Positions 53,090 to 62,790 of a stretch of 64,000 nucleotides of DNA are shown one piece after another; the stretch's first letter is position 1; the number at the start of each line of letters is the position of its first letter. The DNA is from Petrolisthes cinctipes (Eukaryota > Arthropoda > Malacostraca > Decapoda > Porcellanidae), in contig JAWQEG010000062.1 of NCBI GenBank assembly GCA_033782935.1, positions 11,426,001 through 11,490,000 on the forward strand, given 5' to 3'. The notes beneath the pieces were generated by a model. The model saw nothing but the letters and a program-made list of their open reading frames with translations. It ran no database searches and was not told where the DNA came from. The position numbers were made by a program, and so were the translations under genes.

Positions 53090-53590
53090 GGTACTGAAGA
53101 TACATGCACATATCGACTTTGGTCACTTTGGTATCGATTTTCAGGATGTTTTGGCCCTATATTTTGAATGTATTCTAGCATTGTGTAAGCATGTTCAGAT
53201 TGCTTCTGAGACCCAAAAATATCGAATTTTCGGGTGTTTTGATCCTGAATTTGGGATATAAACGGGTACAGAAGATGAATGCACATATTTATTTTGGGCA
53301 CATAAAATATCGGTTGTTAGCTTGTTTTGTGTCTGTATTTTGAAAATATTTTAACATTGAGTAGGCATTTACAGATCCCTTCTGGGAACAAAAAGTATCG
53401 AATTTTAAGGTGTTTTAGGCCTGAATTTGGGATACAAGCGAGTGCTGATGATTCATGCACATATCGATTTTGGGCTCCAAAAATAGCGATTTTCAGCTTA
53501 TTTTGGGCCTTTTTTTTGAAAATATTCTAACACTGAGTAGACATGTACAGATCGCTTCTGGGAAAAAAAAAAAATCAAATTTTCAGGTGT
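53090..53590 (+). repeat. Most diverged monomers in the window
   Basis: Three successive monomers depart strongly from the consensus while staying in register: GACTTTGGTCACTTTGGTATCG (the AAAATA part lost), TTTATTTTGGGCACATAAAATATCGGTTG, GATACAAGCGAGTGCTGATGATTC, CTCCAAAAATAGCGATTTTCAGC and a 12-A run at 53,563-53,574. I see no foreign insertion; they look like old, unhomogenised copies. Confidence 0.75.
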
Positions 53591-54800
53591 TTTTAGCCGG
53601 AATATGGGATATAAACGGGAACAGAAGATGCATGCAGATATCGACTTTGATCACCTATAATATTGATTTTAAGCATGTTTTGGGACTGTATTTTGAAAAT
53701 ATTCTAGCACTGACTATACATGTGGAGATTGCTTCTGGGATCCAAAAATATCGAATTTTCAGGTGTTTTGAGACTGAATTTGGGATATAAACGGGTACAG
53801 AAGATGCATGAACATTTCGACTTTGGGCACCTAAAATATCGATTTTTAGTATGTTTTGGCCCTATATTTTGAATTTAATCTAGCACTGGGTAAGCATGTA
53901 CAGAGCGCTTCTAAGACCCAAAAATACCGAATTTTCTGGTGTTTTGAGAATGAATTTGGGATATAAACGGGTACAGAAGATGCATGCACATATCGACTTT
54001 CTTCACAAAAAAAAACGATTTTCAGCATGTTTTAGGCCTATATTTTGTAAAATATTCTAGCCTAGAGTGAGCATGTACAGATCGCTTCTGGGACCCAAAA
54101 ATATTGAATTTTCGGGTGTTTTGAACCTCAATTTGGAATGTAAACGGGTACTGAAGATGCATGCACATATCGACTTTGGGCACCCAAAATATCGATTTTG
54201 AGCATGTTTTTGGCCTGTATATTGAAAATACTCCAACACGGAGTAGGCATGTACAGATCGCTTCTGGGATCCAAAAATATCGAATTTTCGGGTGTTTTGA
54301 GCCTGAATTTGAGATATAACGGGTACAGAAAATGCATGCACATATCGACTTTGGGCACCCACAATATCGATTTTTAGCATGTTTTGGGCCAATATTTTGA
54401 AAATACTCTAACACGGAGGAGGCATGTACATATCGCTTCTGGGACCCCAAAATATCAAATTTTCGGGTGTTTTGAGCATGAATTTGGGATATAAACGGGT
54501 GCAGAAGATGCATGCACATATCGACTTTGGACACTTAAAATATCGATTTTTAGCATGTTTTGAGCCTGTATCTGAGTAAGCATGTACAGATCGCTTCTGG
54601 GACCAAAAAATATCGAATTTTTGGGTGTTTGGAGCCTGAATTTGAGATATAAACGGGTACAGAAGATACATCCACATATCGACTTTTGGGCACCTAAAAG
54701 ATCGATTTTCAGTATGTTTTGAGCCTGTATATTAAAAATACTCTAACACGGAGTAGGCATGTACAGATCGCTTCTGGGACCCCAAAATATCGAATTTTCG
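53590..54800 (+). repeat. 2,113-bp-spaced block, copy 2
   Basis: The second copy, separated from the first by about 0.9 kb that holds the 45-bp insertion monomer and the most diverged monomers of the window. The spacing equals 12 x 176 plus 1, although both copies include shortened monomers. Confidence 0.87.
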
Positions 54801-55409
54801 GGTGTTTTGGACATGAATTTGAGATATCGACTTTGGGCACCTAAAATATCGATTTTTAGCATGTTTTGGGCCTGTATTTTGAAAATATTCTAGCACTGCG
54901 TAGGCATGTACAGATCCCTTCTGGGACCCCAAAATATCGAATTTTCGGGTGTTTTGAGCCTGAATTTGAGATATAAACGGGTACAGAAGATGCATGCACA
55001 TATCGACTTTTGGGCACCTAAAATATCGATTTTGAGCATGTTCTGGGCCTGTAATTTAAAAACACTCTAACACGGACTATGCACGTACAGATCGCTTCTG
55101 GGACCCAAAAACATTGAATTTTCGGATGTTTTGAGCCTGAATTTGAGATATAAACGGGTACAGAAGATGCATGCACATATCGACTTAGGCACCCAAAATA
55201 TCGATTTTTAGTTTCTTTTGGGCGTATAATTTGAAAATATTCTAGCACTGAGTAAGCATGTAAAGATCGCTTCTGGGACCCAAAAATATCGAATTTTCGG
55301 GGGTTTTGAGCCAGAATTTGGGATATAACCGGGTACAGAGGATGCATGCACATATCGACTTTTTGCAACTAAAATATCGATTTTGAGCATGTTTTGGGAC
55401 TGTATCTTG

Positions 55410-56250
55410 AAAACATTCTAGGAAGAAGTAGCCATGTACAGATTGCTTCTGGGACCCAAAAATATCGAATTTTCGAATGTTTTGAACCTGAATTTGGGAC
55501 ATAGACGGGTACAGAAGATGCATACACATATTGACTTTGGGCAGCTAAAATATCGATTTTCAGCATGTTTTAGGCTTTTTATTTTGAAAATACTCTGACA
55601 CGGAGTATGCATGTACAGATGGCTTTTGGGACCCAAAAATATAGAATATTCGGGTGTTTTGAGTCTGAATTTGAGATATAAACGGGTACAGAAGATGCAT
55701 GCACATATCGACTTTAGGCACCCAATATATCGATTTTGAGCATATTTTGGGCCTGTATTTTTAAAATACTCTAACACGGAGTAGACACGTACAGATCGCT
55801 TCTGGGACACAAAAATATCGAATTTTTGGGTGTTTTGAGCCTGAATTTGAGATATAAACGGGTACAGAAGTTGCATGCACATATAGACTTTGGGCACCCA
55901 AAATATCGATTTTTAGCAGGTTCTGAGCCTATATTTTGAAAACATTCTAGCACTGAGTAGGCATGTACAGATCGCTTCTGGGACCCAAAAATATTGAATT
56001 TTCGGGAGTTTTGAGCCTGAATTTGAGATATAACCGGGTACAGAGAATGCATACACATATTGACTTTGTGCACCTAAAATATCAATTTTTTAGCATGTTT
56101 TGGGCCTGTACTTTAAAAACACGCTAACAAGGAGTATGCATGTACAGATCGCTTCTGGGACCGAAAAATATCGAATTTTCGGAGTTTTGAGCCTGAATTT
56201 GAGATATAAAACGAGTACAGAAGATGCATGCACATATCGACTTTTTGCAC
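55410..56250 (+). repeat. A-block beta, copy 2
   Basis: It shares the marker order of 5,570-6,230, including GATGGCTTTTGGG, CGGGTGTTTTGAGTCTG, CCCAATATATCG and GAAGTTGCATGCAC, and it too is followed closely by the TTAATTAA insertion monomer (56,251). It differs in a few bases, such as ATATAGAATATTCGG for ATATCGAATATTCGG. Confidence 0.82.
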
Positions 56251-56258
56251 TTAATTAA
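56251..56258. other. TTAATTAA insertion site, copy 3 (domain A2)
   Basis: The same insertion at the same monomer position as in A1, 50,021 bp from copy 1. A shared rare indel supports common descent of the two domains. Confidence 0.85.
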
Positions 56259-56357
56259 AATATCGATTTTGGGCATGTTTTGGGTCTGTATCTTAAAAAC
56301 ATTCTAGCAAGGAGTAGGCATGTACAGATCGCTTCTGGGACCCAAAAATATTGAATT

Positions 56358-56960
56358 TTATGATGTTTTGAACCAGAATCCGGGATATACACGGGTACAG
56401 AAGATGCATACACATATTGACTTTGGGCACATAAAATATCGATTTTCAGCATGTTTTGGGCCTGTATTTTAAAAACACTCTAACACGGAGTATGCACGTA
56501 CAGATCGCTTCTGGGACCCAAAAACATTGAATTTTCGGGTGTTTTGAGCCTGAATTTGAGATATAAACGGGTACAAAAGATGCATGCACATATCGACTTT
56601 GGGCACCTAAAATATCGATTTTGAGCATGTTTTGAGCCTGTATTTTGAAAATACTCAAACACGGTGTAGACATGTACAGATCGCTTCTGGAACACAAAAA
56701 TATCAATTTTTTGGGTGTTTTGAGCCTGAATTTGAGATATAAACGGGTACAGAAGAAACATGCACATATCTACATTGGGACCCAAAATATCGATTTTTAG
56801 TATGTTTTGGGCGTATAATTTGAAAATATTCTAGCACTGAGTAGGCATGTACAGATCGCTTCTGGGACCCAAAAATATCGAATTTTCGGGTGTTTTGAGC
56901 CAGAATTTGGGATATAACCGGGTACAGAGGATGCATTCACATATCGACTTTTTGCACCTA
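56358..56960 (+). repeat. A-block alpha, copy 3 (in domain A2)
   Basis: It carries the same ordered markers as 6,337-6,911 at an offset of 50,021 bp, including GCACGTACAG, CTCAAACACGGTGTAGAC and GGGCGTATAATTTG. It lacks the 5-bp insertion of copy 2. It is the clearest link between domains A1 and A2. Confidence 0.85.
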
Positions 56961-58786
56961 AAATACCGATTTTGAGCATGTTTTGGGTCTGTATCTTGAA
57001 AACATTCTAGCAAGAAGTAGGCATGTACAGATCGCTTCTTGGACCCAAAAATACCTAATTTTCTGGTGTTTTGAACCTGAATTTGAGATATAGACGGGTA
57101 CAGAAGATGCATACACATATTGACTTTGGGCACCTAAAATATAGATTTTCAGCATGTTTTAAGCCTGTATTTTGAAAATACTTTAACACGGAGAAGGCAT
57201 GTACAGATCGCTTCTGGGACCCCAAAAAAATCGAATTTTCGGGTGTTTTGAGCCTGAATTTGAGATATAAACGGGTACAGAAGATGCATGCACATATCGA
57301 CTTTTTGCACCTAAAATATCGATTTTTAGTATGTTTTGGACCTGTATTTTAAAAATACTCTAACACGGAGTAGACATGTACAGATCGCTTTTGTGACCCA
57401 AAAATATCGAATTTTCGGGTGTTTTGAGCCTGAATTTGAGATATAAACGGGTACAGAAGATGCATGCACATATCGACTTTTTGCCCCTAAAACATCGATT
57501 TTGATCTTGTTTTGGGTCTGTATCTTGAAAAAATTCTAGCAAGGAGTTGGCATGTACAGATCGCTCCTGGGACCCAAAAACATCGAATTTTCGGGTGTTT
57601 TGAACCTGAATTTGAGATATAGACGGATACAGAAGATGCATGCACATATCGACTTTGGGCACCTAAAATATCGATTTTGAGCATGTTTTGGACCTGTATT
57701 TTGAAAATACTCTAACACGGAGTAGGTATGTACTGATCGCTTCAGGGACCCAAAAATATCGAATTTTCGGGTGTTTTGAGCCTGAATTTGAGATATAAAC
57801 GGGAACAGAAGATGCATGCACATATCGACTTTTTGCACCTAAAATATCGATTTTCAGCATGTTTTGGGTCTGTATCTTGAAAACATTCTAGCAATAAGTA
57901 GGCATGTACAGATTGCTTCTGGGACCCAAAAATATCGAATTTTCGAATGTTTTGAACCTGAATTTGGGATATAGACGGGTAAAGAAGATGAATACACATA
58001 TTGACTTTGGGCACATAAAATAATCGATTTTCAGCATGTTTTCGGCCTGTATTTTAAAAACACTCTAACACGGAGTATGCACGTACAGATCGCTTCTGGA
58101 ACCCAAAAACATTGAATTTTCGGAGTTTTGAGCATGAATTTGAGATATAAACGGGTACAGAAGATGCATGCACATATCGACTTTTTGCACTTAAAATATC
58201 GATTTTGAGCTTGTTTTGGGTCTGTATCTTGAAAACATTCTAGCAAGGAGTAGGCATGTACAGATCGCTTCTGGGACCCAAAAATATCGAATTTTCGGGG
58301 GTTTTGAGCCTGAATTTGGGATATAACCGGGTACAGAGGATGCACGCACATATCGACTTTTTGCACCTAAAATATCGATTTTGAGCATGTTTTTGGTCTG
58401 TATCTTGAAAACATTCTAGCAAGGAGTAGGCATGTACAGATCGCTTCTGGGACCCAAAAATACCGAATTTTCGGGAGTTTTGAACCTGAATTTAAGATAT
58501 AGACGGGTACAGAAGATGCATACACATATTGACTTTTGGCACCTAAAATATAGATTTTCAGCATGTTTTAAGCCTGTATTTTGAAAATACTTTAACACGG
58601 AGAAGGCATGTACAGATCGCTTCTGGGACCCAAAAATATCGAATTTTCGGGTTGTTTTGAACCTAAATTTGGGATATAGATGGGTACAGAAGAGGCATAC
58701 ACATATTAACTTTGGGCACCTAAAATATAAATTTTTAGCATGTTTCGGGCCTGTATTTTGAAAAAACTTTAACACGGAGTAGGCAT

Positions 58787-58962
58787 GTACAGATCGCTTC
58801 TGGGACCCAAAAATATCGAATTTTCGGGTGTTTTGAGCCTGAATTTGAGATATAAACGGGTACAGAAGATGCATGCACATATCGACTTTAAACACCTAAA
58901 ATATCGGTTTTTAGCATGTTTTGGGTCTGTATCTTGAAAAAATTCTAGCAAGGAGTAGGGAT
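58787..58962 (+). repeat. Representative full-length 176-bp monomer
   Basis: This copy matches my consensus exactly over its first 103 positions and then carries subfamily A variants (TTTAAACACC, CGGTTTTTAGC, GTATCTTGAAAA). In consensus coordinates the landmarks are: GTACAGATCG at 1, GGGACCC at 16, CGAATTTTCG at 31, GATATAAACGGG at 62, TGCATGCA at 84 (an 8-bp palindrome), ATCGAT at 117, GTATTTTGAAAATAC at 143 (a 15-bp dyad with 7-bp arms and one central base), CACGGAG at 163 and GGCAT at the end. The next GTACAG begins exactly 176 bases downstream. Confidence 0.95.
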
Positions 58963-59989
58963 GTACAGATCGCTCCTGGGACCCAAAAATATCGAATTTT
59001 CGGGAGTTTTGAGCATGAATTTGAGATATAACCGGGTACAGAGAATGCATAGACATATTGACTTTGTGCACCTAAAATATCAATTTTTTAGCATGTTTTG
59101 GGCCTGTATTTTAAAAACACTCCAACACGGAGTATGCATGTACAGATTGCTTCTGGGACCCAAAAATATCGAATTTTCGGAGTTTTGAGCCTGAATTTGA
59201 GATATAAACGGGTACAGAAGATGCATGCACATATCGACTTTTTGCACTTAAAATATCGATTTTGAGCATGTTTTGGGTCTGTATCTTGAAAACATTCTAG
59301 CAAAGAGTAGGCATGTACAGATCGCTTCTGGGACCCAAAAATATCGAATTTTCTGGTGTTTTGAACCAGAATTAGGGATATACACGGGTACAGAAGATGC
59401 ATACACATATTGACTTTGGGCAAATAAAATATCGATTTTTAGCATGTTTTGGGCCTGTAATTTAAAAACACTCTAACACGGGGTATGAACGAACAGATCG
59501 CTTCTGGGACACCAAAATATCGATTTTTTGGGTGTTTTGAGCCTGAATTTGAGATATAAACGGGTACAGAAGATGCATGCACATATCGACTTTGGCACCC
59601 AAAATATCGAATTTTAGTTTGTTTTGGGCGTATAATTTTAAAATATTCTAGCACAGAGTAGGCATGTACAGATCGCTTCTGGAACCCAAAAATATCGAAT
59701 TTTCGGGGGTTTTGAGCCAGAATTTGGGATATACACGGGTACAGAAGATGCATACACATATTGACTTTGGGCACCTAAAATATAGATTTTCAGCATGTTT
59801 TGTTCCTGTATTTTGAAATTACTTTAACACGGAGAAGGCATGTACAGATCGCTTCTGGGATCCAAAAATATCGAATTTTCGGATGTTTTGAGAATGAATT
59901 TGAGATATAAATGGGTACAGAAGATGCATGCACATATCGAATTTTTGCACCTAAAATATCGATTTTGAGCATGTTTTGGGACTGTATCT

Positions 59990-60680
59990 TGAAAACATTC
60001 TAGCAAGAAGTAGGCATGTAATGATTGCTTCTGTGACCCAAAAATATCGAATTTTCGAATGTTTTGAACCTGAATTTGGGATATAGACGGGTACAGAAGA
60101 TGCATACACATGTTGACTTTGGGCAGCTAAAATATCGATTTTCAGCATGTTTTAGGCTTGTATTTAGAAAATACTCTGACACGGAGTATGCATGTACAGA
60201 TGGCTTTTGGGACCCAAAAATATCGAATATTCGGGTATTTTGAGTCTGAATTTGAGATATAAACGGGTACAGAAGATGCATGCACATATCGACTTTAGGC
60301 ACCCAATAAATCGATTTTGAGCATATTTTGGGCCTGTATTTTTAAAATACTCTAACACGGAGTAGACACATACAGATCGCTTCTGGGACACAAAAATATC
60401 GAATTTTGGGGTGTTTTGAGCCTGAATTTGAGATATAAACGGGTACAGAAGTTGCATGCACATATCGACTTTGGGCACCCAAAATATCGATTTTTAGCAT
60501 GTTCTGATCCTATATTTTGAAAACATTCTAGCACTGAGTAGGCATGTACAGATCGCTTCTGGGACCCAAAAATATTGAATTTTCGGGAGTTTTGAGCCTG
60601 AATTTGAGATATAACCGGGTACAGAGAATGCATACACATATTGACTTTGTGCACCTAAAATATCAATTTTTTAGCATGTT
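59990..60680 (+). repeat. A-block beta, copy 3
   Basis: It matches 55,410-56,100 at an offset of 4,581-4,582 bp (26 x 176 plus 5), with the same GATGGCTTTTGGG, CGAATATTCGGG, GAGCATATTTTGGG and GAAGTTGCATGCAC markers. After about 60,680 the order changes and no TTAATTAA monomer follows. Confidence 0.82.
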
Positions 60681-61037
60681 TTGGGTCTGTACTTTAAAAA
60701 CACTCTAACACGGAGTATGCATGTACAGATCGCTTCTGGGACCCAAAAATATCGAATTTTTGGGTGTTTTGAGCCTGAATTTGAGATATAACCGGGTACA
60801 GAAGATCCATGTACATATTGACTTTGGGCACCTAAAATATCGATTTTGAGAATGTTTTGGGTCTGTATCTTGAAAACATTCTAGCAAAGAGTAGGCATGT
60901 ACAGATCGCTTCTGGGACCCAAAAATACCGAATTTTCTGGTGTTTTGAACCTGAATTTGGGATATACACGGGTACAGGAGATGCATACACATATTGAATT
61001 TGGGCACCTAAAATATAGATTTTCAGCATGTTTTAAG

Positions 61038-61050
61038 TTTTTTTTTTTTT
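61038..61050. repeat. T-tract of 13 in a subfamily A monomer
   Basis: TTTTAAG is followed by 13 T and then AAATACTTTAACACGG, replacing the usual AAGCCTGTATTTTGAAAATACTTTAAC. It appears to be a private expansion combined with loss of GCCTGTA. Confidence 0.85.
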
Positions 61051-61189
61051 AAATACTTTAACACGGAGAAGGCATGTACAGATCGCTTCTGGGACCCAAA
61101 AATATCGAATTTTCGGTTGTTTTGAGCCTGAATTTGAGATATAAACGGATACAGAAGATGCATGCACATATTGAATTTGGGCACCAAAA

Positions 61190-61710
61190 ATATCGATTTT
61201 GAGCATGTTTTGGGCCTGTATTTTGAAAATACTGTACCACGGACTAGGCATGTACAGATCGCTTCTGGGACACAAAAATATGGATTTTTTGGGTGTTTTG
61301 AGCCTGAATTTGAGATATAAACGGGTACAGAAGATGCATGCACATATCGACTTTGGACACCTAAAATATCGATTTTTAGTATGTTTTGGGCCTGTATTTT
61401 AAAAATACTCTAACACGGAGTAGACATGTAATGATCGCTTTTGGGACCCAAAAATATCGAATTTTCGGGTGTTTTGAGCCTGAATTTGAGATATAAACGG
61501 GTACAGAATATGCATGCACATATCGACTTTTTGCACCTAAAATATCGATTTTGATCTTGTTTTGGGTCTGTATCTTGAAAAAATTCTAGCAAGGAGTAGG
61601 CATGTACAGATCGCTCCTGGGACCCAAAAATATCGAATTTTCGGGTGTTTTGAACATGAATTTGGGATATAGACGGATACAGAAGATGCATACACATATT
61701 GACTTTGGGC
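61190..61710 (+). repeat. A-block gamma, copy 4 (in domain A2)
   Basis: The marker order of the three A1 copies is repeated: ACTGTACCACGG, GGGACACAAAAATATGG, TTAGTATGTTTTGGGCC, GATCTTGTTTTGGGTC and CGCTCCTGGGACC. This is a further multi-monomer link between A1 and A2. Confidence 0.8.
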
Positions 61711-62239
61711 AGCTAAAATATCGATTTTCATCATGTTTTAGGCTTGTATTTTAAAAATACTCTGAAACGGAGTAGGCATGTACAGATGGCTTTTGGGACC
61801 CAAAAATATCGAATATTCGGGTGTTTTGAGTCTGAATTTGAGATATAAACGGGTACAGAAGATGAATGCACATATCGACTTTGGGCACCCAATATATCGA
61901 TTTTGAGCATATTTTGGGCCTGTATTTTTAAAATACTCTAACACGGAGTAGACACGTACAGATCGCTTCTGGGACCCAAAAATATCGAATTTTTGGGTGT
62001 TTTGAGCCTGAATTTGAGATATAAACGGGTACAGAAGATGCATGCACATATCGACTTTTTGCACCTAAAATATCGATTTTGAGCATGTTTTGGGTCTGTA
62101 TCTTGAAAACATTCTAGCAATAAGTAGGCATGTACAGATCGCTTCTGTGACCCAAAAATATCGAATTTTCGAATGTTTTGAACCTGAATTTGAGATATAG
62201 ACGGGTACAGAAGATGCATACACATATTGACTTTGGGCA

Positions 62240-62790
62240 CATAAAATATCGAAATTCAGCATGTTTTGGGCCTGTATTTTAAAAACACTCTAACACGGAG
62301 TATGCACGTACAGATCGCTTCTGGGACCCAAAAACATTGAATTTTCGGGTGTTTTGAGAATGAATTTGAGATATAAACGGGTACAGAAGATGCATGCACA
62401 TATCAACTTTGGGCACCTAAAATATCGATTTTGAGCATGTTTTGGGCCTGTATTTTGAAAATACTCAAACACGGTGTAGACATGTACAGATCGCTTCTGG
62501 GACACAAAAATATCGATTTTTTGGGTGTTTTGAGCCTGAATTTGAGATATAAACGGGTACAGAAGATGCATGCACATATCGACTTTCGGACCCAAAATAT
62601 TGATTTTTAGTATGTTTTGGGCGTATAATTTGAAAATATTCTAGCACTGAGTAGGCATGTACAGATCGCTTCTGGGACCGAAACATATCGAATTTTCGGT
62701 GGTTTTGAGCCTGAATTTGGGATATAACCGGGTACAGAGGATGCATGCACATATCGACTTTTTGCACCTAAAATATCGATTTTGAGCATG
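62240..62790 (+). repeat. A-block alpha, copy 4 (in domain A2)
   Basis: The order GCACGTACAG, AAAAACATTG, CTCAAACACGGTGTAGAC, GATTTTTTGGGTG, GGGCGTATAATTTG and GATATAACCGGGTACAGAGG matches 73-620. The upstream monomer differs (TCGAATGTTTTGAACC rather than TCTGATGTTTTGAACC), so this copy starts later than the others. Confidence 0.82.

Larger units (their letters stand above)
22230..55030 (+). repeat. Satellite domain C (subfamily with deleted monomers)
   Basis: This domain mixes full-length monomers with three recurrent short forms. The 147-bp form joins GAGATAT directly to CGAC, losing 29 bp. The 158-bp form reads TGTATCTGAGTAGG, losing 18 bp. The 164-bp form reads AGAAGATCGACTT, losing 12 bp. 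Other markers are GGGACCCCAAAATATCG, TTTTGAGGTTGAATTTGGG, GGGTGCAGAAGATGCATACAC, CTAACTAGGAGTAGG and TTTTGGGGATAAATTTGAG. By eye there are roughly 40 copies of the 147-bp form and nearly 30 of the 158-bp form. The domain ends sharply near 55,030, where the A-type variant AATTTAAAAACACTC appears. Confidence 0.85.
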
